DNA from: an uncultured Victivallis sp.
Lineage (GTDB): Bacteria; Verrucomicrobiota; Lentisphaeria; Victivallales; Victivallaceae
NCBI GenBank assembly: GCA_944389895.1
Contig: CALXOA010000074.1
Span: forward strand, 1 to 64,000
Length of the DNA: 64,000 bases
Direction of reading: 5' to 3'
How positions within the stretch are numbered: the first letter of the stretch is position 1; each line of letters begins with the position of its first letter. Both the position numbers and the translations under genes were made by a program. This document shows, in pieces, positions 1-8,313 of the stretch. The notes below the pieces were generated by a model. The model ran no database searches, was not told the origin of the DNA, and saw nothing but the letters and a program-made list of their open reading frames with translations.

Positions 1-281
1 CACTACATTTTCCATGGCCTGTTTTCCTTTCTTTTGATTACGGTTTGGTCACTATAATCAATCAGAAAACAGGCCCTTTTTCAAGTGCCCTCTCTCAAAA
101 TGTGCGCAATTTTCCGGACGTTATCCAGAACCGATGGCTGATCAAGCAGGCCTGTGGTTCAGAGATCGCGAATACTTCAAACTGAAAATTGATCAGCTAC
201 CGGAAATTTCGAGCATAAAGGAGCTGTAAGTTGGGGTAAGGTTCATCAATAGACACTGAAATTCCGATTCTCAGAAATCGC
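1..281. other. Window edge, no confident gene
   Basis: This stretch is AT-richer than the rest of the window. A plus-strand open frame runs from the stop at 35-37 to a TAA at 227-229, with an ATG at 134, and could encode a short tail ending in EISSIKEL. It matches no family I recognise and has no clear ribosome binding site. It may be the 3' end of a decayed gene. Together with the low-GC gene that follows it looks like accessory DNA beside the tRNA-Ser gene. Confidence 0.3.
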
Positions 282-827
282 TTAAGATAACAATACAGTG
301 CCACTTGCAATTTTTTCTTTTACAGCACAAACGGTCTCCTTGATGGAATATGTTGTCGTTTCAATGACATTCGATTCATATATCCCAAGATTACAAAATT
401 GCTTCCACATTGTTTCCACTAATTCAAGATTGGTTTTTCTGTCTAATTTTGATCGTTTCACAGCTCGCCTCATTGTTTCTTCCTTGGTGGCTCTTAAAAC
501 AATATAATGCACCTCATACTCTTCTCTGGCAAGTGTTCTCCATGGTTCCAAAAACCATGGTCCGACAATTCCATCCACAATTACATCATATCCGCCGCGG
601 GCATATCGCTTTGCGGCTTCTAAGAAGGCTTCAATTACAATTAAATTTTGTTTGTTGGATTCTGGTAAATGGGGTGGTATTGCACCTTTACTTAAATAAT
701 GGAAAAAGTCGTCAGTGTGCATATGTACTGATTGATCCATATCTGATTCTTTTGCAACAATGGCAGCAGTTGTTGTCTTTCCCGTCCCCGGTGAACCTGT
801 AATCACAACAATTCTTCCTTGATACAT
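282..827 (-). CDS. P-loop kinase-like ATPase (AAA/nucleoside-kinase type)
   Basis: A 181-residue soluble protein with an N-terminal Walker A motif GSPGTGKTT (residues 11-19), a HTDDFF segment (37-42) where small P-loop kinases bind substrate, a hydrophobic strand ending VDG (83-86) and a basic lid-like run RRAVKRSK (120-127). This order is that of small-molecule kinases related to chloramphenicol phosphotransferase, zeta toxins and gluconate kinases. The substrate cannot be told. A GGGAG lies 6 bases before the ATG. The gene is much lower in GC than its neighbours and lies just downstream of tRNA-Ser on the same strand, behind two terminators, so I infer horizontal acquisition. Confidence 0.8.
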   Translation of the reverse strand: MYQGRIVVITGSPGTGKTTTAAIVAKESDMDQSVHMHTDDFFHYLSKGAIPPHLPESNKQNLIVIEAFLEAAKRYARGGYDVIVDGIVGPWFLEPWRTLAREEYEVHYIVLRATKEETMRRAVKRSKLDRKTNLELVETMWKQFCNLGIYESNVIETTTYSIKETVCAVKEKIASGTVLLS

Positions 828-878
828 CTAGTTCTCCCTCGTAATTCGAATTTATCTGTGCCTCTCCTCAGGCAGGAC

Positions 879-903
879 AAAAAAGCGGCAGGGGAATCTG
901 CCG
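879..903 (-). terminator. Rho-independent terminator, distal copy
   Basis: On the minus strand the stem CGGCAG/CTGCCG (arms at 898-903 and 886-891) is followed by a run of six T (A-tract 879-884). It is a near copy of the hairpin at 931-957, so tRNA-Ser transcripts meet two terminators in a row before the kinase gene. Confidence 0.6.
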
Positions 904-930
904 TATAATCCAGCATTTCTTTTTCGGCAG

Positions 931-957
931 AAAAAAAGCGGCAGGGGAACCTGCCGC
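931..957 (-). terminator. Rho-independent terminator after tRNA-Ser
   Basis: A perfect 8-bp stem (GCGGCAGG paired with CCTGCCGC, 938-957) with a four-base loop is followed on the minus strand by seven T (A-tract 931-937). It lies about 50 bases past the 3' end of the tRNA-Ser gene and is the natural end of that transcript. Confidence 0.75.
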
Positions 958-1007
958 ATAGCCTCGCTTTTCTTGTTTTACTTCTTTTCACGGGGAAAAG
1001 AAGTAAA

Positions 1008-1097
1008 TGGCGGAGAGAGAGGGATTCGAACCCTCGGTACGGTTACCCGTACAACGATTTTCGAGACCGTCGCCTTCGACCACTCAGCCATCTCTCC
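1008..1097 (-). tRNA. tRNA-Ser(CGA)
   Basis: Read on the minus strand the gene starts GGAGAGA and ends TCTCTCC-G-CCA, giving a 7-bp acceptor stem, G discriminator and encoded CCA. The D arm is GCTGAGTGGTCGAAGGC, the anticodon stem ACGGT/ATCGT holds the loop CTCGAAA (anticodon CGA, decoding UCG), a long variable arm TACGGGTAACCGTA marks class II tRNA-Ser, and the T arm GAGGGTTCGAATCCCTC is canonical. Ninety bases in total. Confidence 0.97.
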
Positions 1098-1106
1098 GGA
1101 AGGCGG

Positions 1107-1112
1107 ATTATA
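1107..1112 (-). promoter_or_regulatory. -10 box of the tRNA-Ser promoter
   Basis: A consensus TATAAT on the minus strand ends 9 bases before the mature 5' end of tRNA-Ser. It sits inside an inverted repeat AGGCGG/CCGCCT (1101-1106 and 1116-1121). No strong -35 is seen at the usual spacing. Confidence 0.45.
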
Positions 1113-1184
1113 TTGCCGCCTGAGTTGTCCTGAAAATATAACTTGCTTCTTCGTTTTTTCAAGTATGGGAGGGGAAAATCTCTT

Positions 1185-1799
1185 CTATTTTTTTTCGTCG
1201 TCGGAAGCAAGAAACAGAAAGCGGTAGCGGATGAAATAACCAAGACCGGAAAGCACGGTTACCAACACGATTCCGCAAAGATAGGTGAACCAGATATACC
1301 AGAGGCGAACGCCAAACCACTTTGCCGCATGCAGGTTGAACTCCCATACCCACGAGGCTCCGGCGATGGCCAGCATCACCATCTGCAGCGCTGTCTTCAA
1401 TTTTCCCCAGCGGTCAGCCGAAATCACCACCTGCTGCTTCGCCGCCAAGGTCCGCAGCCCCGTCACCATGAACTCCCGGCACAACACCGCCACCGCAATC
1501 CAGGCCGGCATCAGACGGTATTCCACGGCAATCAACATCGTGGCGGTTACGAAAATCTTGTCGGCAAGCGGATCCATCAGCGCGCCGAACGCCGTCACCT
1601 GATTCCAGCGCCGGGCAAGATGGCCGTCGAGGAGATCGGTCGCCCCGGCCAGAATCGCCAGCACATACGCGAGAAGGCGTAATGGAAAAATCCAATTTTC
1701 CGGCATATGGGCCGGTGTCGCCAGTGTTGCCAGTACCACGAAGATCATCACCATGACGATCCGGCTGATGGTCAGAATGTTCGGCAGGTTCATCCTCAT
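1185..1799 (-). CDS. pgsA: CDP-diacylglycerol--glycerol-3-phosphate 3-phosphatidyltransferase
   Basis: Integral membrane enzyme that joins CDP-diacylglycerol and glycerol-3-phosphate to phosphatidylglycerophosphate, the first step to phosphatidylglycerol. The CDP-alcohol phosphotransferase signature DG-x2-AR-x8-G-x3-D-x3-D is complete in DGHLARR...FGALMDPLADK. The N-terminus MNLPNILTISRI is typical of the family, and several hydrophobic segments follow. The frame can be read back to a TTG at 1829 that overlaps the rimO stop. The ATG at 1799 (or 1793) gives the usual protein length of about 204 residues and is preferred. It is the last gene of the IMPase-rimO-pgsA operon. Confidence 0.95.
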   Translation of the reverse strand: MRMNLPNILTISRIVMVMIFVVLATLATPAHMPENWIFPLRLLAYVLAILAGATDLLDGHLARRWNQVTAFGALMDPLADKIFVTATMLIAVEYRLMPAWIAVAVLCREFMVTGLRTLAAKQQVVISADRWGKLKTALQMVMLAIAGASWVWEFNLHAAKWFGVRLWYIWFTYLCGIVLVTVLSGLGYFIRYRFLFLASDDEKK

Positions 1800-1825
1800 T
1801 TTTCTCTTCTTTCTCGAATGTTGTT

Positions 1826-3184
1826 TCAACGGATTTTTTCCGCTGTCAGTTCACAATTTTCCGTCCCGGTGATCCGGACATCGCAGAATCCACCGGGCTT
1901 CAGGCCGCGGGGACGCTCAATTATGATCACATTGTCGATTTCCGGGGCATCCATCGGGCCGCGGGCAACGGCGCATCTTCCCCGTTGCACTTCGTCAACC
2001 AGTACTCGAAATTCCCGACCGATCAATGCCCGGTTCGCTTTTTTCATGCGCGCCATCTGTTGCTTCATCAGTTTTGTCGAGCGCGTCTCCGCAACTTTGG
2101 TCGGAATCTGATCCGGCAGCGTTGCAGCCGGGGTATGGGGTTCCGGAGAGTAGGGGAATACTCCACAACGTTCGAAGTTGAATTTTTCGGCAAATTCAAC
2201 CAGTTCCTGAAACTCCTCTTCGGTCTCACCCGGAAATCCCGTGATGAAGGTCGTTCGAAGGGTCAGACCCGGAATGTCGCGACGCAGTTTCAGAAGAAGA
2301 GACTCTATTTCCGCACGGGTTGTGTGACGATTCATCGCCTTCAGAATCCGATCCGAAATATGTTGCAGAGGAATGTCAAGATAGGGCAGCACCTTTGTAT
2401 CGCGACGTGCCATGAACGCGATAAATTCATCGGTATAATGGGCGGGATGCGTGTAAAGCAGCCGGATGACAAATTCTCCCTCAAGTTCATTCAACGCTTC
2501 CAGCAGATGAGTCAACGTTTCCCCCGTCTCCGGCCGATCCAGCCCATAGGCGGTGATATCCTGGGCGATTACCAACAGTTCCCGGACGCCGGCAGAGATC
2601 AAATTGCGCGCCTCGGCGACGATGGAGGCGATCGGCCTGCTCCGCAACTTCCCGCGGATATTCGGAATACTGCAATAAGTGCAGCGGTTGTTACAGCCGT
2701 CGGCGATCTTGAGATATGCCAGGTGCGGCAACGTCAATTGGAGACGTGGCGTGTGTTCGTTGTAGAGATAAGTCGGTTCTGTTCGAGAGGGAAGGGCAGG
2801 GGTGGAGGTATCGACCAATTCGGCGATTTCTCCGATTTGATTGACGCCGGTCCAGAAATCAACCTCCGGATATTCGCTGCGGAAAGCATTCTCCCGATCC
2901 CACTCCGTCAGGCATCCGGCAACCAGGATTTTCCGCTCCGGCTTCCCTTTTTTCCAGCTGATCGCTTCTTCGATCGCCTCACGCGCTTCACTTCTGGCAG
3001 CGGGGATGAACGCACAGGTATTGATCACGTAAAGTCCGGCATCCTCCGGATCAAAGGCGAGTGTATGCCCCGCCGTAAGCAATCCCCCGGCGATCACTTC
3101 GGTATCCACGAGGTTTTTGGAACAACCGAGGCTGACCAGGAATACCGCCGGTTTGTACAATGTTTTCTGATCGGAACTGGACAT
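1826..3184 (-). CDS. rimO: Ribosomal protein S12 methylthiotransferase RimO
   Basis: Radical-SAM enzyme that adds a methylthio group to the conserved aspartate of ribosomal protein S12. At 452 residues it has the family length. The N-terminal UPF0004 domain starts FLVSLGCSKNLVDTE and supplies cysteines 21, 57 and 91 for the auxiliary cluster. The radical-SAM motif ADGCNNRCTYCSIP gives Cys164, Cys168 and Cys171, and a C-terminal TRAM-like domain follows. The SLGCSKN start distinguishes RimO from MiaB. The ATG is 12 bases after the upstream phosphatase gene, so the two are probably cotranscribed. Confidence 0.95.
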   Translation of the reverse strand: MSSSDQKTLYKPAVFLVSLGCSKNLVDTEVIAGGLLTAGHTLAFDPEDAGLYVINTCAFIPAARSEAREAIEEAISWKKGKPERKILVAGCLTEWDRENAFRSEYPEVDFWTGVNQIGEIAELVDTSTPALPSRTEPTYLYNEHTPRLQLTLPHLAYLKIADGCNNRCTYCSIPNIRGKLRSRPIASIVAEARNLISAGVRELLVIAQDITAYGLDRPETGETLTHLLEALNELEGEFVIRLLYTHPAHYTDEFIAFMARRDTKVLPYLDIPLQHISDRILKAMNRHTTRAEIESLLLKLRRDIPGLTLRTTFITGFPGETEEEFQELVEFAEKFNFERCGVFPYSPEPHTPAATLPDQIPTKVAETRSTKLMKQQMARMKKANRALIGREFRVLVDEVQRGRCAVARGPMDAPEIDNVIIIERPRGLKPGGFCDVRITGTENCELTAEKIR

Positions 3185-3196
3185 GGCAGAAACTAT

Positions 3197-4042
3197 CTAT
3201 TCTTTAACGACTCTGGTATGTTGCCGGATCTCGTCGAAAAACGCCGGATCCGCGGTAAAAAGCACATGTTCACGGAGACGCCAGCGGAACGGCCCCGGAG
3301 CGAGTTCGAAATTATCATGAGTTACTTTCGGCTCAAATGGCCGGCCGTCGAAAAATCGACCTTCGATTCCCGCTGCACGAAGCACGGGGACTCCCCCGGC
3401 AAGGTCCCATAAACGGCTGCTCTGGAGGTAGGCGGCAATGTTGCCTTTCAGCAGATGGTAATAGCTCCCGACGCAACTTGACCATGCAAACAGCTGGTTG
3501 GACAAATCAAAACGCCACCGGCGGGCCGACAGTTGTGAAATACTGATATGGCGTCCCGGCACGACGGAATTGCTGTCGTAATGAAACGGCACAACTTCGG
3601 GCGTCGCAATCTGGAGGCCGCGGGCATACCACAGGGTGCCGCGGCAGGTTACGAACGCCTCATCCTGTACTGGCAGATAAAACGCACCTTCCGTCAACAC
3701 TCCTTGCTCCATCAATCCGATCGAAACGCCCCACAGGGGCAACCCGATCGTGTAGGGCGCGGTTCCGTCGATCGGATCGACGACGTAGCAGACAGAAGAG
3801 TTGAGCGCTGCACTCAGATACTCCTCATCGCGGCTGGAAACGGTTTCCTCTCCAATCATGTAACTGCCGAGTTTCGGCCGATCAAACCGGGCGGCCAGCA
3901 GTGCCTCAATCTCCCGATCCGCCACAGTAACGACCGATCGATCGGTCTTGAGTTCGGTTGCGGGGGCAGTCACGTGTTTCAGGCCGATGGCGCCGGCGCT
4001 GCCGAGCAGATTCAAAATTTCATCCGGTTTCCAGAGGGTCAT
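3197..4042 (-). CDS. Inositol monophosphatase family phosphatase
   Basis: Lithium-sensitive IMPase-fold phosphatase, Mg-dependent, acting on a small phosphorylated metabolite (inositol phosphate, fructose bisphosphate or 3'-phosphoadenylates). Metal-site motifs are visible: GEE (64-66), DPIDGT (89-94) and WDLAGG in the C-terminal half. The ATG at 4042 gives 281 residues. An upstream in-frame TTG at 4072 would add ten residues with no better ribosome binding site. The substrate cannot be fixed from sequence: CysQ, SuhB and histidinol-phosphatase types share these motifs. First gene of the operon with rimO and pgsA, preceded by an AT-rich gap of about 170 bases that also serves the divergent esterase gene. 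Confidence 0.88.
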   Translation of the reverse strand: MTLWKPDEILNLLGSAGAIGLKHVTAPATELKTDRSVVTVADREIEALLAARFDRPKLGSYMIGEETVSSRDEEYLSAALNSSVCYVVDPIDGTAPYTIGLPLWGVSIGLMEQGVLTEGAFYLPVQDEAFVTCRGTLWYARGLQIATPEVVPFHYDSNSVVPGRHISISQLSARRWRFDLSNQLFAWSSCVGSYYHLLKGNIAAYLQSSRLWDLAGGVPVLRAAGIEGRFFDGRPFEPKVTHDNFELAPGPFRWRLREHVLFTADPAFFDEIRQHTRVVKE

Positions 4043-4208
4043 GATTACCGTCAGATGTGTTAATGATACCAATTTTATAAAATAAGTTATTGTTCCTTTT
4101 TTTACAACTGGACGGCTTGATTTTTTCCGCAGATATTATAGATTTTATCCCATATCACGTTTTTGTGACCGTTCCGGAGCGGACGGTCGGGAAATACAAG
4201 GGATTTTC

Positions 4209-6173
4209 GTGATCATGCTGAAACTTTCCGGTTTGTTTGGGGATCATGCCGTGCTGCAGCGCGACCGGATGATCCCGGTGTGGGGATGGAGTCGGCCTTC
4301 CGCTCGGATCGAAGGGCGGCTCGGTACGGTGACGGTTGCAACACAGGCGGGAGAGGATGGACGTTTCCTTCTGCGTTTTCCACCACAACCGGCAGGAGGT
4401 CCTTTTCAGCTTGAAGTGGAAGAGGCCGGAGGAGAAAAAGTGATCTTTTCCGATCTTCTGATCGGCGAGGTCTGGCTTGCCGGCGGGCAGTCCAACATGG
4501 AATTTCAGATTGCAGGCCTTCCGGAACGGCTTGAGGAAATTCGTGCCGAAGCTGCCGCTGCGGCACGGCCGATTCGAACTCTGACGGTGCCGCGGCGGGT
4601 TCAGCTTTCTCCGGTCAGCGACATCTGCGCATCCTGGCTTTCCGCTTCGGCGGAAGATATTTCCGGCTGGTCGGCGGCCGGCTATTTCTTTGCGCGAAAA
4701 CTTCACGATGAACTCGGTATCCCGGTCGGTATTGTGACTTCAAGCTGGGGAGGGACGATCGCTGAGGCGTGGACCAGTCGGGAAACACTGGTTCGAAATC
4801 CTGATTTCTCTGCGACCGTCGCTTCTTATGAAGAACGGCTTTCGCACCGGGAGTTCTGGGATGCCCTTTCCGCCGAGGAGCTGGATGGCGGGCCGATTGA
4901 TGCGGCGGCGTTGGAACAGGCTCGTTTCCGGCGGTTGTTGCCGCGCGTGACGGAGAATCGCGGAGAGGCCGCCGGCTGGGCAAATTTTGACTTCAGAGAT
5001 GAGGCCTGGAAGGCGGTTGAACTTCCGGCGATGTGGCGTCAGCTTGATGCGGACTTCAATGGCGTGATCTGGTTCCGGCGCGAGGTGGAGATTCCGTCGG
5101 AGTGGGCCGGTCATGAGCTGCTTCTCGAGATCGGTTCGGTCGACAAGCATGACATCACCTATTTCAACGGTGTCGAAGTCGGGCGTACCGGCAGCGGTTT
5201 TGAAACCTGCTTCTGGGATAAGCCGCGTCACTATCGGGTTCCCGGGCATCTGGTGCGCCCCGGACGTGCGGTGATTGCAGTGCGGAATTACAGTTTTGTT
5301 TATGATGGTGGACTCAACGGCCCGGTCGAAGCGATGAAACTCCATCCTGCGGACACTCCATCAGAGGCAATCGGCCTGGCCGGAATCTGGCGGATGGGGG
5401 TGGAACTCAATCAGGGGAAGCAAGCTCCGCCGACGGCTCTGATGGGACCGGGCAACCCGAACTCTTTCTATATGCTTTTCAACAACATGATCCAACCCTT
5501 GATTCCGATGGCGATGCGTGGTGTGATCTGGTATCAGGGGGAATCCAACGAGGGGGCACCCGGATATTACAAACGTCTGATGTCCGATTTGATCCGGGAC
5601 TGGCGGCGGCACTGGGGGCAGGGGGATTTCCCGTTTCTGCAGGTGGTCCTGGCTGGATTCCGGACGCCATGCGCCCACGATCGTTTTTCAGCCTGGGCCC
5701 TGATTCGCGAGGCTCAACTCCAGTCTGCCGCAGAAACCGGAAATCTCGTCGCATCCGCTGTCGATCTCGGGGATGCCGGCGACATTCATCCGCATCGCAA
5801 GCAGGAGGTCGGAGAGCGGTTGGCTCTGGCGGCACTGGCTCAAGTTTATGGAGGAGTTACCGGGGAGGGGAGCGGACCGCTTTTCCGGGAAATGGTTCGC
5901 GAGGCGAAGGCGATTCGGCTCTCCTTTGATCATGCGTACGGCCTGCGGTCGGAAGGTGCTCCGTCGGGGTTCGTGATTGCCGGTGCCGACCGGGTGTTCC
6001 GGCCGGCGCAGGCGGTGATTGAGGGGTGTTCCGTGGTTGTATCATCCCCGGAGGTGGCGGATCCGATTGCGGTTCGGTACGGCTGGTCTGACAATCCGGT
6101 GTCAGCCAATCTGTATAATGCCGCCGGACTGCCGATGCTGCCTTTCCGAACCGATTCCTTCCCCCGGGAGTAG
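4209..6173 (+). CDS. Sialate O-acetylesterase
   Basis: SGNH-type esterase removing O-acetyl groups from sialic acid or other acetylated sugars. Motifs: the nucleophile block GQSNMEF near residue 97, GVIWYQGESN near 440, and the catalytic Asp/His block DIHPHRKQEVGERLA near 525. Between the first blocks sits a galactose-binding-like beta-sandwich (about 255-385) of the kind found in GH2 enzymes. I see no signal peptide, so the enzyme is predicted to be cytoplasmic, which is unusual for this family. An AAGGGA lies 5 bases before the GTG at 4209 and 11 before the ATG at 4215, so the start is one of these two. Monocistronic, with hairpins downstream. Confidence 0.9.
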   Translation: MIMLKLSGLFGDHAVLQRDRMIPVWGWSRPSARIEGRLGTVTVATQAGEDGRFLLRFPPQPAGGPFQLEVEEAGGEKVIFSDLLIGEVWLAGGQSNMEFQIAGLPERLEEIRAEAAAAARPIRTLTVPRRVQLSPVSDICASWLSASAEDISGWSAAGYFFARKLHDELGIPVGIVTSSWGGTIAEAWTSRETLVRNPDFSATVASYEERLSHREFWDALSAEELDGGPIDAAALEQARFRRLLPRVTENRGEAAGWANFDFRDEAWKAVELPAMWRQLDADFNGVIWFRREVEIPSEWAGHELLLEIGSVDKHDITYFNGVEVGRTGSGFETCFWDKPRHYRVPGHLVRPGRAVIAVRNYSFVYDGGLNGPVEAMKLHPADTPSEAIGLAGIWRMGVELNQGKQAPPTALMGPGNPNSFYMLFNNMIQPLIPMAMRGVIWYQGESNEGAPGYYKRLMSDLIRDWRRHWGQGDFPFLQVVLAGFRTPCAHDRFSAWALIREAQLQSAAETGNLVASAVDLGDAGDIHPHRKQEVGERLALAALAQVYGGVTGEGSGPLFREMVREAKAIRLSFDHAYGLRSEGAPSGFVIAGADRVFRPAQAVIEGCSVVVSSPEVADPIAVRYGWSDNPVSANLYNAAGLPMLPFRTDSFPRE

Positions 6174-6178
6174 TCCCG

Positions 6179-6222
6179 CAGCATCATTTGACTGACGGCT
6201 CCCGCCGTCGGCGTTGATGCTG
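6179..6222 (+). terminator. Nested hairpin after the esterase gene
   Basis: Outer arms CAGCATCA/TGATGCTG (6179-6186, 6215-6222) enclose an inner stem GACGGC/GCCGTC (6194-6199, 6204-6209). It begins 6 bases after the esterase stop. No T-run follows, so it may stabilise the mRNA end or act with Rho rather than terminate alone. Confidence 0.4.
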
Positions 6223-6256
6223 GAAGAACAGTGGAAACCGCAAAAAAGTGACGGCG

Positions 6257-6294
6257 ACGCCGGGAAAAAGATTTCGGAAAACTTTCCCCGGCGT
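6257..6294 (-). terminator. Hairpin after the GDPD gene
   Basis: A long imperfect stem (ACGCCGGGAAAAAG against CTTTCCCCGGCGT) lies 12 bases past the minus-strand GDPD stop. A six-T run follows only after about 10 further bases, so it is a weak match to an intrinsic terminator. Confidence 0.35.
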
Positions 6295-6306
6295 TCTTAC
6301 CTCTCT

Positions 6307-7044
6307 TCAGAGTTCACCCGAGAGTTTCCCGGCACAGTTGGTTGTGATCGAATCTACTTCCATTGCGCAGAGAGCGCGTGCTTCCGCGGAGTCGTCCACG
6401 GTCCAGACGTTGCAGGAAAGTCCCGCCTCGTGAAGAGCAGTGACGTATTCCGCAGTCAGATTGACCGGATGGATATCGACACCGTCCACCCCGAGCTCGC
6501 GTACTTTGGCGACAAGTTCTTCCGGAGTAAATTTCGGTTTGCTTTCCTCGTCCAGCCGGTTACAGAGCAACCAGTAGGCGTGATGGTCGGGGAAACGCCG
6601 TTTCACCTCGGAAATCGTTGCACCGTCGAAAGCGATGAAGGTCAGTTGTTCCGGTCGCCATGGTCCCTCGTTGACGATCGTTTCAAGCCGATCGAGAATC
6701 GGGCCGACGCTCTTGAGTTCAATGAAGATCTCACCGTAATCCGGCAGCGTGCGCAACACCTCCTCCAGCGTCGGGACCCGGGTGAATTTCCACCCTTCAG
6801 CTTTCCAGACTCCGGCATCGAGTTGTTTGATTTCAGCGAGGGTCTGGATTGCGATCGGTTTATCAATGCCGCAGGTGCGACGGGTGTTGTCATCGTGCAT
6901 ACAGATGATTTCACCGTCGGCGGTCAGGTGGAAGTCTCCTTCCACAGCGCGGGCACCGCGCATCCAGGCGAGAGTGAAGGATTCGAGGGTGTTTTCCGGG
7001 GCGATCAGCGATTCCCCGCGGTGAGCGACAATTTTTACCGACAT
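6307..7044 (-). CDS. Glycerophosphodiester phosphodiesterase
   Basis: TIM-barrel enzyme that hydrolyses glycerophosphodiesters to glycerol-3-phosphate and an alcohol. The catalytic His-Arg pair is in AHRGE (His8, Arg9), followed by APENT, the metal ligands of EGDFH (Glu35, Asp37) and the second histidine in CMHDD (His50). At 245 residues without a signal peptide it is the short cytoplasmic type. It is the last gene of a minus-strand operon starting near 12.0 kb whose other members oxidise glycerol-3-phosphate, so the pathway reads phospholipid head group to glycerol-3-phosphate to dihydroxyacetone phosphate. AGGAG lies 10 bases before the ATG. Confidence 0.93.
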   Translation of the reverse strand: MSVKIVAHRGESLIAPENTLESFTLAWMRGARAVEGDFHLTADGEIICMHDDNTRRTCGIDKPIAIQTLAEIKQLDAGVWKAEGWKFTRVPTLEEVLRTLPDYGEIFIELKSVGPILDRLETIVNEGPWRPEQLTFIAFDGATISEVKRRFPDHHAYWLLCNRLDEESKPKFTPEELVAKVRELGVDGVDIHPVNLTAEYVTALHEAGLSCNVWTVDDSAEARALCAMEVDSITTNCAGKLSGEL

Positions 7045-7069
7045 ATGAAAAAAACTCCTCTGTTCCGGT

Positions 7070-7951
7070 TCAAATCAGTTCAAATTCCTCGGCGCAGTTG
7101 TAATAACCGCCGCCGACCACATATTGGTTTGCATACGGGGAGAACGCTCCGGAATAGTTGTAGGTGAAGTGCAGGTGACCGGCCAGAATGGCCCGGATTG
7201 CCGGGCACTGCCGGACATATTCGATAAATTCGAGTGTTTCCGGGGTCGGACGTTGTTGAATCTGGCGATCCGGTGCATATCGCTGGAGTTTTTCTTCCGG
7301 GGTACCCGCGAGATAGGCGCACTCCTGATGGTGAGACTCCATTGCTTCGTGGAAAAGTTCATCGGTGTGAAGCGGGGTATGCAGCAGAAGCAGGATGGGA
7401 TCCCCCTTTTCCACCTCTGACTTGAGTTGTTTGAGTTGATCGGAGTTGAAGTGGTAGTAGGAGTCGTCTACCGCAACCAGATTGACACCGCCGATCCGAC
7501 GGGATGCGAAGAGCAGATCGTTTCCGAACGCCGGCTGCACGAGCGGCATGCTCTGCATTTTGTAGGCGGTATCTTCAAATGCCTCGCCGACGTAGAGACT
7601 GAACTCGTGGTTGCCCGTCGCGACGAAATTAGGCACATCGGCAAGTTTTTCCCGGGCCAGATCGAGATTCCGGTATGAGACGAAATCAATCAGATCCCCC
7701 GTGTGCAGCAGGAGATCGCAATTGGCTTTTACATGGGAAATTGCTTCGTCAAGGTAGCGCATGCAGCGGCCGGAATCCGTCCCTTCGAAACAGACCCGGC
7801 GTTGTTCCGCCAATACGCGCTTGCGTTCGTCATCGCGTTCATCGGCGTAGGACAGGTGTGTGTCGGAAATGTGCAGCAGCCGGATCGGTTTCGGCAGGCC
7901 GAGCTCCAGTCGGATTTGAGTGCAATTCATCTGAGAGCAGGCTCCTTTCAT
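7070..7951 (-). CDS. Calcineurin-like metallophosphoesterase
   Basis: Di-metal phosphoesterase with the motifs in order: HISDTHL (D-x-H), HTGDLID (GD), TGNHEF (GNHE), LLLHTPLH and AGHLHFTY (GHxH). No signal peptide or membrane segment is seen. The ATG at 7951 overlaps the DUF1667 stop by 4 bases (ATGA). An internal ATG at 7930 has AAAGGAG 11 bases upstream and is the alternative start. Being between DUF1667 and GDPD in a glycerophosphodiester operon, it may hydrolyse a related phosphodiester or a phosphate released on the way, but its substrate is not evident. Confidence 0.88.
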   Translation of the reverse strand: MKGACSQMNCTQIRLELGLPKPIRLLHISDTHLSYADERDDERKRVLAEQRRVCFEGTDSGRCMRYLDEAISHVKANCDLLLHTGDLIDFVSYRNLDLAREKLADVPNFVATGNHEFSLYVGEAFEDTAYKMQSMPLVQPAFGNDLLFASRRIGGVNLVAVDDSYYHFNSDQLKQLKSEVEKGDPILLLLHTPLHTDELFHEAMESHHQECAYLAGTPEEKLQRYAPDRQIQQRPTPETLEFIEYVRQCPAIRAILAGHLHFTYNYSGAFSPYANQYVVGGGYYNCAEEFELI

Positions 7952-8313
7952 TTTTCACAGTCGCAGGAGAATATAACCCGTACTCCGCTGTTTTCAACGT
8001 TGTCGATCAGAACATCTCCGCATTTTACCGGGGTTTTTACGGTAAGGGTATAGAGATGATTGAGCAGACGGTCAATGAAACGTTTCGGCAGCGGCTGATC
8101 CGTCCGGACCGGCAGCAGCGGCTGTACCGGAGAGTTGGAGCGCACCACCGCTGTAACGACCCGCCGCGGATCGGTGAGTTCAGCCAGGGCGTAAGCCTCT
8201 CCCCGCGGACAACGGTTGCCTGTAATCTTCCAAGTGCTGTCATCACTTTCACGGCCTGCACTGAGTTCGCAACCGATCGGGCAACTGATACAGATCAGAT
8301 GTTTTTCAAGCAT
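7948..8313 (-). CDS. DUF1667 family protein
   Basis: A 121-residue protein with the DUF1667 signature CISCPIGCEL near the N-terminus, a second GNRCPRG block near residue 33 and a C-terminal CDCEK. The cysteines suggest a metal or iron-sulfur site. In many bacteria DUF1667 genes follow a GlpA-like dehydrogenase and a pyridine-nucleotide FAD oxidoreductase, exactly as here, and are taken to form the third subunit of a glycerol-3-phosphate oxidising complex. It overlaps the upstream oxidoreductase by 8 bases and the downstream phosphoesterase by 4, which implies translational coupling. Confidence 0.9.
   Translation of the reverse strand: MLEKHLICISCPIGCELSAGRESDDSTWKITGNRCPRGEAYALAELTDPRRVVTAVVRSNSPVQPLLPVRTDQPLPKRFIDRLLNHLYTLTVKTPVKCGDVLIDNVENSGVRVIFSCDCEK

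Noticed and set aside
1985..3412. 475-codon plus-strand open frame across rimO and the IMPase gene
   Set aside because: It is antisense to two genes with full family motifs, and its composition (Arg/Gln/Phe-rich) is typical of a high-GC shadow frame.
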